From: Pteria penguin
Lineage: Eukaryota > Mollusca > Bivalvia > Pterioida > Pteriidae
Length of the DNA stretch: 64,000 nucleotides
Direction: 5' to 3'
Assembly (NCBI GenBank): GCA_035048485.1
Contig: CM068581.1
Span: 6,647,430-6,711,429, forward strand
Numbering within the stretch: the stretch's first letter is position 1; each line of letters opens with the position of its first letter. The notes below the pieces were generated by a model, which saw nothing but the letters and a program-made list of their open reading frames with translations, did not search any database and was not told the origin of the DNA. A program made the position numbers and the translations under genes. Of this stretch, positions 51,110 to 63,229 are shown in pieces.

Positions 51110-51765
51110 AGTCACATTAAGGCCTTCACATTATCACAGTAACCAAGAAATTCATGTGTATTACATAATTGTCTTAATCTGACAAAAGACATTTAGCCAT
51201 ACAAGCTATTCTGATCAAATTTTGTCCTCTATGTGTCGGTCTTACTGACCATCTTTCTATTATTAAAGATTTCTGTTAGCATATATACATTGTTACATGT
51301 GTTTCCTTGTTGTTGTATTAAGGCAGACAACAGAGATATCACTTACATGGCTATGGTTGTTGTTGAGTCATTGAAGAAGTCAATTTTAACTGACAACATT
51401 TAGTAAGATCCATGGCACATTGACTTGTTTGCCATATCAGGAATCAGAATTGATGAGAGACTACATTGTGATCCAGTGCAAGTTTACTTAGTCTTCAAGG
51501 TTTTTGCTTATCTGAAATACAACCTATTAATTTGTGTAGCCAGAAGCCACATGTGGAAGCTTCTAATTCTTTGGTCTGCTTATTTCTATACTACTGCTAG
51601 TATATATTTATTGGTATGCAGTGTTGGTATGTTAGGTATGTGATATATCTGGGCACACCTTTATGTTTTTTATTTTATTTCCTATACGAATTAGAAAGGA
51701 AATAAAGAATTTTTTGTTTACTTGGGTAGAATATCTGGTAAGGTATTGTGATACCTATTGCTTTG
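51110..51765. other. Unassigned, probable DPY19L3 intron 1
   Basis: No conserved DPY19 exon and no recognised repeat. Confidence 0.4.
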
Positions 51766-52950
51766 AATTATTACAGCAACCTTCACACTTCTTCACTTCC
51801 ACCTGTGGTTCTATGCAGGACATAGGGCACCAACAAATCATCTCCAGGCATTTTGATCCTGGGCTACCTGCTCAAGTTTTCCCCAAGCCAGTCCCATTCT
51901 CTGAATCGACATCTAGATCCTGTTGCTAGGTGTTCCTTAGCTGGCCTCTCTTTCGTTTTCCTTGTGGGTTCCATGTCAGAGCTCATTTTGTAGTGCTGGA
52001 AGCTGGCTTCCTATGTCCAATCCACCTCCAGCGTTTTTGAAGGATGTTTATTTCTACTTGCTGCTGTGTGGTTCTTTCCTTCAGGTTATGATTGCTGATG
52101 ATGAGTGACTATCTAATGCAGAGTATTTTTCTTAGACAGGTGTTAGGGAAGGTCTGGATTTTCTTTCTGGTTGCAACAGTTGTCCTCCATGCTTCCAAGA
52201 CATAAAGTAGTACAGGATCCATAGTTGTGTTGAAGATCCTGACTATGGTGTTCAAAGTCAGGGTTGTGGAACTACAGATGTTTTCAGCTGATGAAATACT
52301 GTCCTGGCCTTGCCAATTCTTGCTCTTACATTAGCATCAGAGCAGACTGTTTGTTGACTGTGCTGCCAAGGTATGTGAAGCAGTCCATATCATGCATTGC
52401 TTGGCCTCCTAGCAAAATGGGGGTGTTGTTGGCTGCATTGACCTAGAGAATCTTGCTTTTCCCTATGTGGATGTTAAGTCCAATGCTTGTTGAGCTCTGT
52501 GACAGTGTGTCTGTCTTGTCCTGCATCCTCTGACCTGTATGAGGGATGAGAGGTCACCTCTCTTTGGGAGCTTTATGAGGCATCTCTCATTCCAGTCCCC
52601 TGGCACTGTTCCCTCTTCCCATATGTTCCTAATGGGTAAAGCATCTCCACACTGGTTTTTGTATCAGCATTCAGTACTCCTGCGGGAATCCATCTGGTCC
52701 AGCTGCCATGTTGTTATTTAATGGCTCTACAGATCCCTTCTTTGGTGGTTGCACTGCAATCTATAGTTGTCAGCTGGCTCTGTATCTGGAGGGTTTTGTG
52801 GGGATGGCCTATTTAAATGTTCCATCTACCTGTTTTCCATACTTCCTTATTTGGAATAGCTCTTCCTTCCATATCCTGGTCTTTCAGGTTTGCCATATTT
52901 ACCAGATAGTTTCCTGATAGTGCTGTACAGATCCCACATGTTTCCCTTGT

Positions 52951-55115
52951 TTACTGCCTTTCCACTTCATTTGCCATCCCTTCCATATAGTTTGTTTTGT
53001 CTACCTTTATGCTCCTCTTGACACTTTTGTTTGCCTTGGAGTTTTCCACTTCATTTGCCATCCCTTCCATATAGTTTGTTTTGTCTACCTTTATGCTGCT
53101 CTTGACACTTTTGTTTGCCTTGGTGTTTTCCACTTCATTTGCCATCCCTTCCATATAGTTTATTTTGTCTACCTTTATGCTCCTCTTGACACTTGTTTGC
53201 CTTGGAGTTTTCCATTTCATTTGCCATCCCTTCCATATAGTTTGTTTTGTCTACCTTTATGCTCCTCTTGACACTTTTGTTTGCCTTGGAGTTTTCCATT
53301 TCATTTGCCATCCCTTCCATATAGTTTTTTTTGTCTACCTTTATGCTCCTCTTGACACTTTTGTTTGCCTTGGTGTTTTCCACTTCATTTGCTATCCCTT
53401 CCATATAGTTTATTTTGTCTACCTTTATGCTCCTCTTGACACTTGTTTGCCTTGGAGTTTTCCATTTCATTTGCCATCCCTTCCATATAGTTTATTTTGT
53501 CTACCTTTATGCTCCTCTTGACACTTTTGTTTGCCTTGGTGTTTTCCATTTCATTTGCCATCCCTTCCATATAGTTTGTTTTGTCTACCTTTATGCTCCT
53601 CTTGACACTTTTGTTTGCCTTGGAGTTTTCCACTTCATTTGCCATCCCTTCCATATAGTTTGTTTTGTCTACCTTTATGCTCCTCGTGACACTTTTGTTT
53701 GCCTTGGAGTTTTCCACTTCATTTGCCATCCCTTCCATATAGTTTATTTTGTCTACCTTTATGCTCCTCTTGACACTTGTTTGCCTTGGAGTTTTCCATT
53801 TCATTTGCCATCCCTTCCATATAGTTTGTTTTGTCTACCTTTATGCTTCTCTTGACACTTTTGTTTGCCTTGGAGTTTTCCACTTCATTTGCCATCCCTT
53901 CCATATAGTTTATTTTGTCTACCTTTATGCTCCTCTTGACACTTGTTTGCCTTGGAGTTTTCCATTTCATTTGCCATCCCTTCCATATAGTTTGTTTTGT
54001 CTACCTTTATGCTCCTCTTGACACTTGTTTGCCTTGGATTTTTCCACTTCATTTGCCATCCCTTCCATATAGTTTGTTTTGTCTACCTTTATGCTCCTCT
54101 TGACACTTGTTTGCCTTGGAGTTTTCGGCTTCATTTGCCATCCCTTCCATATAGTTTGTTTTGTCTACCTTTATGCTCCTCTTGACACTTGTTTGCCTTG
54201 GAGTTTTCCATTTCATTTGCCATCCCTTCCATATAGTTTGTTTTGTCTACCTTTATACTCCTCTTGACACTTTTGTTTGCCTTGGAGTTTTCCACTTCAT
54301 TTGCCATCCCTTCCATATAGTTTGTTTTGTCTACCTTTATGCTCCTCTTGATACTTTTGTTTGCCTTGGTGTTTTCCATTTCATTTGCCATCCCTTCCAT
54401 ATAGTTTATTTTGTCTACCTTTATGCTCCTCTTGACACTTTTGTTTGCCTTGGAGTTTTCCACTTCATTTGCCATCCCTTCCATATAGTTTGTTTTGTCT
54501 ACCTTTATGCTCCTCTTGACACTTTTGTTTGCCTTGGTGTTTTCCACTTCATTTGCCATCCCTTCCATATAGTTTATTTTGTCTACCTTTATGCTCCTCT
54601 TGACACTTTTGTTTGCCTTGGTGTTTTCCACTTCATTTGCCATCCCTTCCATATAGTTTGTTTTGTCTACCTTTATGCTCCTCTTGACACTTTTGTTTGC
54701 CTTGGAGTTTCCCATTTCATTTGCCATCCCTTCCATATAGTTTTTTTTGTCTACCTTTATGCTCCTCTTGACACTTTTGTTTGCCTTGGAGTTTTCCATT
54801 TCATTTGTCATCCCTTCCATATAGTTTGTTTTGTCTACCTTTATACTCCTCTTGACACTTTTGTTTGCCTTGGAGTTTTCCATTTCATTTGCCATCCCTT
54901 CCATATAGTTTATTTTGTCTACCTTTATGCTCCTCTTGACACTTTTGTCTGCCTTGGAGTTTTCCATTTCATTTGCCATCCCTTCCATATAGTTTGTTTT
55001 GTCTACCTTTATGCTCCCCTTGACACTTTTGTTTGCCTTGGAGTTTTCCATTTCATTTGCCATCCCTTCCATATAGTTTGTTTTGTCTACCTTTATGCTC
55101 CCCTTGACACTTTTG
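52951..55115. repeat. 84-bp (and 82-bp) minisatellite derived from LINE coding sequence
   Basis: About 25 tandem units. The 84-bp form encodes on the minus strand a 28-residue unit containing SVKRSIKVDKTNYMEGMANE; the 82-bp form lacks two T in a T-run and shifts frame. From 54131 to 55072, units keep the 84-bp period and give one 313-codon minus ORF, and the plus strand is also open. Units are very similar, differing at about one to four positions (for example TTTGTTTTG/TTTATTTTG and GGAG/GGTG). The unit equals a segment of the RTE linker whose flanks lie on either side of the array. Confidence 0.95.
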
Positions 55116-55632
55116 TTTGCCTTGGAGTGTTCGTCTTGTGCTTTTGCTTTCTCTGCTCTAGTAGTTGAATATGGCTTTCTTTGCTTTCCTATCTGGTATA
55201 TGTGTGAGGGTTTCTGCAGAAATCCACTCCTTATGATTGTATTTCATTGGGGCCATGAAAATTTGACATGTTGATGTGACTGTGATCTAAAATCCAGTCC
55301 ATGTAAGCTTGATATTGTCTTCTGCTTCTGAGTCTGTAATGGTTGAAACCTGTTTGAGAGTGATCTTGAATTCTTGAAACTTTGAGGTATTCTTTTGGAA
55401 AGATTCGGTGTCATACTGTTAACAGGATGTTGTCTTTCTTGTCCAATTCTTCTTCAGTTCCATTTCAAGCAGGCCACTAGGAGGTGGTGGTCTGACACTT
55501 TGTTGGTTCTTTGCCTTACGCTTACATCTTAGGAGACCTCTGTATTGCTATGCATACATGGTCTGTCTAGTTTTCTATTCTATGGTCTGGTGATACCCAT
55601 GTAGCCTTATGTATTCTCTTGTGTTGAAAGAT

Positions 55633-55906
55633 TGATTGATTGATTATTGTTTTACGTCACTCCACGATTATTTCTTGTATATGGCGACAGCATCTGCCTG
55701 ATGCATTGCATACAAATTCCGACCTTTGCAATGGACCCACCCGAAGCAGTGAGGGATCTTTTTATGTGCCATGCCTACCATGACACGGGACCTCGGTTTT
55801 TACTGTCTCATCCGAAAGACAGTACACCAATGTGCCCAGGGCGGGAGTCTAACCCGGGACCTCTCGATCACGAGCCAAGCACCTTATCCACTAGGCCACA
55901 CCGGCT
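55633..55906 (-). mobile_element. tRNA-derived SINE inside the RTE copy, 14-bp TSD
   Basis: TTGTGTTGAAAGAT at 55619-55632 and 55907-55920 is a perfect 14-bp target duplication. On the minus strand the element begins AGCCGGTGTGGCCTAGTGG and has B box GGGTTAGACTCCC. It runs through GTCTTTCGGATGAGACAG and AAAACCGAGGTCCCGTGTC, and ends in (AATC)n. It interrupts the endonuclease part of the RTE remnant and so is younger than it. A 94-codon plus-strand ORF across it is an artefact. Confidence 0.95.
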
Positions 55907-56499
55907 TTGTGTTGAAAGATGCTTCCTCTAATGACCAAGTTGTTTAAGGCACAAAGGTCTGCAAATCTCTCCCCATCCTCATTCATTTCACCTAGTCCCT
56001 GTCGACTCAAGAACTTCTCATATCCTCTGTTGTTGCTACCTACTTTGGCATTTCACTCTCCCATGACCATAATGATATTCTGTCTAGGGTGACTCTGGAT
56101 GATGGTAGACAGTCTGTTGTAGACGTCATCCTTTTCCTCATCCTTGTTGTCATTTGTTGGGGCATAACAAAGTATGATGTCCATGTTGATCCTTCTCTGC
56201 TGTGTTTTGAAGGAGGTGAAAGGCATTCAGGGTCCATGTGCTCCCATCCTGTTAGGGCTTCTTGAGTAATTCTGGACAGTATGTGGTGATTTATGTCCTG
56301 AAAGCAGCAGCGATTCTGTGAAAGTTTCTACTGACCAGTACGGTCAGATTTTGTCCTTTTATGGCTACCCCACTATATGATTGTCTGGCCATAAGTAAGT
56401 ATTAGCAGTTGTTTATCATATAGCAGTACAAAAGGACTGAAAGTACTACCAGTATCGTCCTGTCGTAGTTGGTGTATGTTGTAGGGAAGTATTATATTT

Positions 56500-56546
56500 A
56501 GGTTTCACAAGTTCACTTGTGAAACCTATTGTTTTTCTGATTTTTC

Positions 56547-56583
<37 letters not shown>

Positions 56584-59165
56584 TTTATTTTTCTTCCGTT
56601 TTTGCAGTGGACAGAGGTTTTCTCCAATACGGTTTAAGATAGAACATTCAAATTTTTAGGATCGTCTCTTTACACATTTCCGCCGAGGTATTTTTTTTAA
56701 TTTTTCCTACTTTCACTTTGTAAGGTCACAGCGCCACCTACAATTTTTTTATTTAGGTACCTGTATCTTCGCTATTTATTGTCCGATTGGAATGAAATTT
56801 GCGGCATTCGATTCAGAAAAGGAGATGCAAGATTTTATGTCACTGCGTCAATTTCGTAGCTCTACCCCGAAAAAGTTGACCTTGACCCGATTGTTTTGAA
56901 TTCAAGAAAAATATTTCAATCTTAGATTTTAGACAGTAGGATGAAAGATTTCAATGGTCTGATTTGGAATGTGAAAAATTTTTGAAAACGGACCATAAAT
57001 AAAGTCACAATGAGCGTGGGAAAATTCGCTATGACGTCATCAAAGCTAATTAAATATTCATACGTTAATATCTCTCTTACTAAATAAGATATCAGCATGA
57101 AATTTTATATCTAAACATATTTCCACATTCTTAATGTACCTCTAGAATGAAAATGGCATGCTGCCAATATTTTTGAAATTATTGAAAATTTTCGAATCAA
57201 ATCTTTGGCAAGGTCTAGCGACTTTATTTGCAGTCGGATTTTGATCGGGTTTCTTCCATTCGATAGAGCGTTCAAATACCTACCAGTAGAGTGTTCTCAG
57301 ATTTTCGCTAACTCTTACGGTTTTTGAGTTATTTGCGTTTGAACACGACAACCCCCTTTAAAGTGATGTTTGTGACGTCATCAACACTCATTAATTATTC
57401 ATGAAATGTTTTCACCTATAGCTCGCTTATTGAGGAAGATAGAGGTGTGAAATTTGGTAGCATGATAGAGATTGAGAATATCTACCGACTGACAAGAGGA
57501 ATTTGGCATGTAGCCAAATTCCTGAAAATGACGTCATACTTTGTAAATGACGTCATATCTCCCTTATTTTTCATCGGATCGAGGCGGGGACGGTTGGAAT
57601 CGATTCTGCGTGAAAAAGTAAAATGGTAAATACTCGAAACAGAATTTCGATATCTCTTACCGTTTTCGAGATATTTGCGGTCAAAGTTCACGGTTTCACC
57701 ATTCCTGAAAACACACTTTTCAACTTCAGGAAGCTGTGTTTCGCTTATTGAGGAAGCTAGGGGTGTGAAATTTGGTAGCATGGTAGAGATTGAGAATATC
57801 TACTGACTGACATGAGGAATTTGGCATGGAGCCAAATTCCTGAAAATGACGTCATACTTTGTAAATGACGTCATATCTCCTTTATTTTTCATCGGATCGA
57901 GGCGGGGACGGTTGGAATCGATTCTGCGTGAAAAAGTAAAATTGTTAATACAGCAACAGAATTTCGATATCTCTTACCGTTTTCGAGATATTTGCGGTCA
58001 AAGTTCACGGTTTCACCATTCCTGAAAACACACTTTTCAACTTCAGGAAGCTGTGTTTCGCTTATTTATAAAGCTAGTGGTGTGAAATTTGGTAGCATGA
58101 TACAGAATAAAAATATTTACCGACTGACAAGAGGAATTTGGCATGGAGCCAAATTCCTGAAAATGACGTCATACTTTGTAAATGACGTCATATCTCCCTT
58201 ATTTTTCATCGGATCGAGGCGGGGACGGTTGGAATCGATTCTTCGTGAAAAAGTAAAATGGCAAATACCGGCAACAGAATTTCGATATCTCTTACCGTTT
58301 TCGAGATATTTGCGGTCAAAGTTGACGGTTTCACCATTCCTGAAAACACACTTTTCAAATTCAGGAAGCTGTGTTTCGCTTATTGAGGATGTTAGAGGTG
58401 AGAAATTTGGTAGCATGATAGAGATTGAGAATATCTACCGACTGACAGGAGGAATTTGGCATGGAGCCAAATTCCTGAAAATGACGTCATACTTTGTAAA
58501 TGACGTCATATCTCCCTTGTTTATCATCGGGTCGATTCGGGAATGGTTGGAATCGATTCTGCGTGAAAATTTAACATAATAACTAGTCCAACAGAATTTC
58601 GATATCTCTTACCGTTTTCGAGATATTTGCCGTCAAAATTCATGGTTTCACCAATCCTGAAAATACACTTTTCAACTTCAGGGAGTTGTGTTTCGCTTAT
58701 TTATAAAGCTAGTGGTGTGAAATTTGGTAGCATGATACAGAATAAAAATATTTACCGACTGAGAAGTGGGATTTGGCATGGTGCGAAATTCCTGAACATG
58801 ACGTAATACTATTTAAATGACGTCATAGCTCCCTTACTTTTCATCCGATCGAATCGGGAATGGTTGGAATCGATTCTTCGTGAAAAATAAAATGTATATA
58901 TTCACCTAAATTTTTTTTTTCCATATCCCTTACCGTTTTTAAGATATTTGCGGTCAGATTTAACGGTTTCACAGTCCTTTCCGCATACCTTGGGGCCCCA
59001 CAAAGGGATGTGGTCCCAAAATATTTCTTCCTCTTATTCCCCGGAGAAAAATCTTTCATGCTGAATTCTTCATTTTCAATCCAAGAACAACAAAAAGCCA
59101 AGACATTTGGTCTTAACTTTTTCATCTGAGTCTTGTGAAACCTTCTTGTTGGCTCGCCAACAAGG
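56500..59165. mobile_element. Long hairpin-ended element A, 2.7 kb, inserted in the minisatellite
   Basis: It starts with the perfect hairpin AGGTTTCACAAG-TTCA-CTTGTGAAACCT (56500-56527). It ends with CTTGTGAAACCT (59132-59143), the inverse of its first 12 bases, followed by a second hairpin CTTGTTGGC-TC-GCCAACAAG (59146-59165). Inside are a TTA tract (56556-56585), unique sequence and five 318-bp tandem units. There is no long ORF of recognised type. Terminal inverted repeat plus a 3-prime hairpin plus internal tandem repeats resemble non-autonomous Helentron-type (rolling-circle) elements; this is inference. Confidence 0.65.
57424..58960. repeat. 318-bp tandem repeat, about five units, inside element A
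   Basis: Units start at about 57424, 57740, 58059, 58377 and 58692. The first four contain the palindrome GGAATTTGGC-ATGKA-GCCAAATTCC and two ATGACGTCAT palindromes about 19 bp apart; in the fifth the first is ATGACGTAAT and the long palindrome is degraded. Two further TGACGTCA lie at 57033 and 57374. Confidence 0.93.
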
Positions 59166-60123
59166 TCAGCTCTAGTTACTTCTCTAGTTGATGTGTGTTG
59201 TAGGCAAGTGTTGTCATTATTGCTCTATTTAGTGTGTTGTAGGGAAGTCCAGTGTGTGTGCGAACTTTCTTAGGCTTTACCGGACATTTGTATGGTAAAG
59301 CTTCATACTTCAAAGCATTTGGTTTTCCCTACTACTCTAGTGGGTGTGAGTTGTAGGAAAGTGTTGTTACTTCTACTCTAGTGGTTTTGTGTTGTAGGGA
59401 AGTATTGTCACTACCTCTCAAATAGGTATGTGCTTTAGGGAAGTGTTATCACTACTGCTCTAGTCGGTGTGTTTTATGTAAGTGTTGTCACTACCTCATT
59501 AGTTGATGTGTTGCAGAGAAGTGTTGTCACTACTACTCTAGGTGTGTGTTGTAGGGAAGTGTTGTCACTTTTTCTCTGGTATGTGTATGTTGTATGGAAG
59601 TGTTTTCCCTACTACTGTAGTGGGTATGTGTTGTAGGGAAGTGTTGTCACTACTACTCTAGTGGGTGTTTGTTATTGGGAAGTGTTGTCACTACTACTGT
59701 AGTTGGTGTATGTTGTGCAGTCAATACTTATGTTTCTTGTTTAATATAGAGGTACACAATGTACTGTATATTTCATGCTTCTTTGGTTTATGTGTGCTGT
59801 ATGGGAAGTTTTGTATTGTGTATACTTCTTTGGCCTGAGTGTTGTGCAACAGGGAAAGTGTTGCATCGTCAGTATTTCTCTGGTCCTAGTGTTCTGTAGT
59901 TTCGTATTATCGATATCTGTCATTTGGTTAATGTTTACTGGAGAGGACATGTTATATCAAGAATACTTTGCAAGCGGTTTGTGCAATAGGGCAGGTCTGT
60001 GTATGTTGTACAGAACGTGTTGTATCATCAATACTTTTTGGCCTGTAATGCATTGGGTGTGTTGTGTTGTCAGTTTTTCTTTGCTCCATGTGTGTAGTAC
60101 AGGTAGTGTTGTAAGTACTTTTT

Positions 60124-62675
60124 TAGCTCACCTGAGCCAAAGGCTCAAGTGAGCTATTGTGATCAATCACCGTCCGTCGTCTGTCGTCCGTCGTTAACTT
60201 TTCACATTTTCGACTTCTTCTCCAGAACCACGGAACAGAATTTGATGATACTTGATAAGCATGTAGTACTCATGGTCCCCTACAAGTGTTGTTGTTTTTC
60301 GTCCGGATTCATCAACAGGTGGCGCCACCACAGGCAAAAGTAGGTCAAAGAGGGTACCCTCCTTTGACAAACTTCTTCTTCAGACCGGGGGCATACAGAG
60401 ACAAACCGAATGCATAGGAATGATCTAGAGGGATGTGTGAAGAAGTGTTGTTATTTTTGGTTCCGTTCCGAAATCAAATTTTTGACGTTTTTTTGTACTT
60501 GGTAGTTTTAATGCAGAAAAGAGGTATTTTTTTCTTTTAGTAAACATTGATGCATTAATTTGGTTTAATTTGATCATTTTGATGGTAAGAAATACTACTG
60601 CGAAGAAAATTTTTCAACATTTTATGTTTTGGATTTTTTATGAATTTTTTAAGACTTTCACGAAAAAGGGGGGTGGGATAATTGGTGTAAACATTTCACA
60701 GTTTGAACTTTTTCTTCGGAACCACTTGCTGGAATTCAATGAAACTTGGCATGCATCAAATACTCAAGGTCCCCGACAAATGTGGTCATCTTTGTCAGGA
60801 TCCATGAACAGGTGGCACCACCACAGACAAAAGTAGGTCACAGAGGGTACCCTCTTTTGACAAACTTCTTATTCAGATCGGGTGCATACAGCGACAAACC
60901 GACTGCATAGGAATGATTTAGAGGCATATGGGAAGAAGTGTTGATATTTTTGGTTCCATTCCGAAATCAAATTTTTGACGTTTTTTCATTTTTATTTTGG
61001 ACTTTGTTATTTTAATGCATTAAAGAGTTATTATTTTCTTTTAGTAAACATTGATGCATTCATTTGGTTTCATTTAATCATTTCTATGGTAAGGAATGCT
61101 GGTGCGAAAGAATTTTTTCAATATCTCGATTTTTGAATTTTTTATGAATTTTTTAAGACTTCCAAGAAAAGGGGGAGGGGGGGGGGACAATTTTTCATAT
61201 CTTCAACTTGATCTACAGAACAACTTGAAGGATTGTGATAAAACTGGGTAGGATGCAAGTACTCATAGTCCTTTTCAAAGGTTTTGTTTTTTGTGCGGAT
61301 CATCCAAATTGGTTAACAGATAATGCCACCATGTCTAAAAGTAGGTCTCACAATGGTACATATACCACTTGGTAATTGAAATATGGAGAGTAGCGGTTCA
61401 AATCCAGCTGTGGTCAAAAAAAAATTATTTTTTTTTTTTACACATCTAAATAAGTTTTTAGATGTTTCTCAACACTCAACATATGAAATTAGGAATTTTA
61501 CATTTAAGACTTCCAAAAAAAAAAAGGGGGGGGGGGGGGGTGGCCATTTTTCACATTTTCAACTTTTTCTACAAAACTGTTTGAAGGATTTTAATAAATC
61601 TTGGTAGAAATAAGTCACTTATGATCCTCTTCAAATTCTGTTGTTTTCGTCCAGACCTCTTTACAGGTGGCGCCACCATAGTCAAGAGTAGGTCACAAAC
61701 GAGTTCCCTCGTTTAACAATATTCTTTTTCATACGGGCTGTATACAGAGACAAACAGAATGCATAGAAATGATCTAGAGGGATGAGTGAAGATGTATTGT
61801 CATTTTGGTTCCCTTCCAAAATCAAATTTTAGAATTTTTTTCGACATTTCTTTGGACTTGGTGATTCAATGCAGAAAAAAGTGTCATATTTCCTAGTTAA
61901 TTGATAATGATGATTTCTTATGGACTATTGTGATCATAATTATGGTAAGGATTGTTACTTTGAAAGAATTTTGTCAATATCTCAATTTTTGGATTTTCTA
62001 TGAATTTTTTAAGACTTCCAAATGAGGGTGTATAGGAACAATTCAATCACATTTTTCAATTCTGCTGTTATACCACATGAAAGATTTTAATGAAACATGG
62101 AATACATGAAGTACTAAAAGTCCTCTATCAATTTGGTAAATTTCATCCAAATTGGTTAACAGATAATGCCACCATGTCTAAAAAGCAGTTCTCACAATAG
62201 TACATATACCACTTGGTAATTGAAATATGGAGAGTAGCGGTTCAAATCCAGCTGTGGTCAAAATTTTTTTTTCATTTCTTTACACATCTAAATAACTTTT
62301 TAGATGTTTCTCAACACTCAACATATGAAATTAGGCAATTTTAAGTTAGATCTGGACAATATTTGAAACAATTGTTGTTCATGACCCAGACTTGAAATCA
62401 GTCAGCAAAAGGCCCCACCTAAAGAAAATGACTAACTTGTTGCCCTGAATGACTTCTTGCAGAGACAAAGGAAATGCTTAATATCAAAATCACCTGAATG
62501 GATGTGCAAAAAAGTGTTGTTTTTTATTCTAGCCTGAAATAAAATTTGACATATTTTCAACATCTGTGTTGACTTAGTCACATTAATGCAAAAATAAATG
62601 AATTCTTCCTTCATGCATGACTGATAATCTAGGTACTTAGGTGAGCGATATAGGCCCACTTGGGCCTCTTGTTTG
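60124..62675. mobile_element. Long hairpin-ended element B, 2.55 kb, inserted in the same minisatellite
   Basis: It starts with AGCTCACCTGAGCC-AAA-GGCTCAAGTGAGCT (one mismatch in 14), followed by a CCGTCCGTCGTCTGTCGTCC block. Near the right end GTACTTAGGTGAGC (inverse of GCTCACCT) is followed by the hairpin AGGCCC-ACTT-GGGCCT and CTTGTTT (62654-62675). Inside are three to four diverged repeats of 450-900 bp sharing AGGTGGCGCCACCA, AGTAGGTCACAGAGGGTACC and GACAAACCGA. Two long blocks at 61300-61510 and 62150-62345 (CACTTGGTAATTGAAATATG...) are near-identical direct repeats. No recognised coding sequence. Confidence 0.65.
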
Positions 62676-63229
62676 TCATTGTGTGGGGTACTGGAGTTGT
62701 TGTGTATTGTGCACTGTACAAAAAGTGTTGTATCGTTGATTTTTATTTGGTATGTGTGTGTTGTATAGGAACTGTTGTATTATCAGTACTACTTTGGTAA
62801 GTGGTCAGTATTTTTGTGGTCTATGTGTGGTGTACAGAAATTTTGTATTGTCAGTACTTCTTTGGTTATGTGTGCTGTACGGAAAGAATTATACATAAAT
62901 GGTTGTTCCATGTGTGCTGTACGAAAAGTTTTATATTATCAGTACTTTTTTATTCATTTGTGTTGTGCGAGAAGTGCTGCATTATCAATACTTTTTGTGT
63001 TCGCTGTACGGGAAGTATTGTATAATCAGTACTTCTTTGCTCCGCATGTGCTCAACAAGATGTATACTTTTTCTTCCGTTTGTACTGTACGGGAAGTACT
63101 TCTTTGTTCCTTGAGTGCTGTACGGGAAGTATCGTATTTCAGTACTTCTTTGCTCCGTATGTAATGTACGGGAAGTGTTGTGACGTCAGTACTTCTTTGA
63201 TCTGCAGTACTTCTTTATGTCCATGTGTG

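Larger units (their letters stand above)
51770..56400 (-). mobile_element. RTE-type LINE, antisense, rearranged and inactive
   Basis: Read on the minus strand from 56400 to 51770, the parts come in correct LINE order. Endonuclease: RINMDIILCYAPTNDNKDE and IIMVMGECNAKVGS near 56000-56200, then GLGEMNEDGERFADLCALNN, and after a SINE insertion SDHHLL near 55480. Linker: RAEKAKAQDEHSKANKS near 55110-55160, expanded into the 84-bp array. Then GNMWDLYSTIRKLSGKYGKP near 52880-52945. RT fingers: PAGVLNADTKTSVEMLYPL, IWEEGTVPGDWNE, KLPKRGDLSS near 52550-52700. Then directly, near 52530, MQDKTDTLSQSSTSIGLNI and FTYLGSTVNKQ. Finally ATRKKIQTFPNTCLRKIL and KRRW.WIGH toward 51980. The RT palm with its catalytic box is deleted and frames shift repeatedly. 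It resembles the RTE-clade proteins often annotated as craniofacial-development-protein-2-like endonucleases. Confidence 0.85.

Noticed and set aside
54161..55168. 335-codon plus-strand ORF with repeated FHFICHPFHIV, resembling a membrane repeat protein
   Set aside because: It is the antisense reading of an 84-bp array derived from minus-strand LINE coding sequence; there is no gene context.
55647..55931. 94-codon plus-strand ORF
   Set aside because: It lies almost wholly within the antisense SINE and its target duplication.
57992..58579. 195-codon ORF encoding an HFSxSGSCVSLI repeat
   Set aside because: It spans parts of the 318-bp units of element A, is not conserved as a frame across all units, and the reverse strand is equally open.
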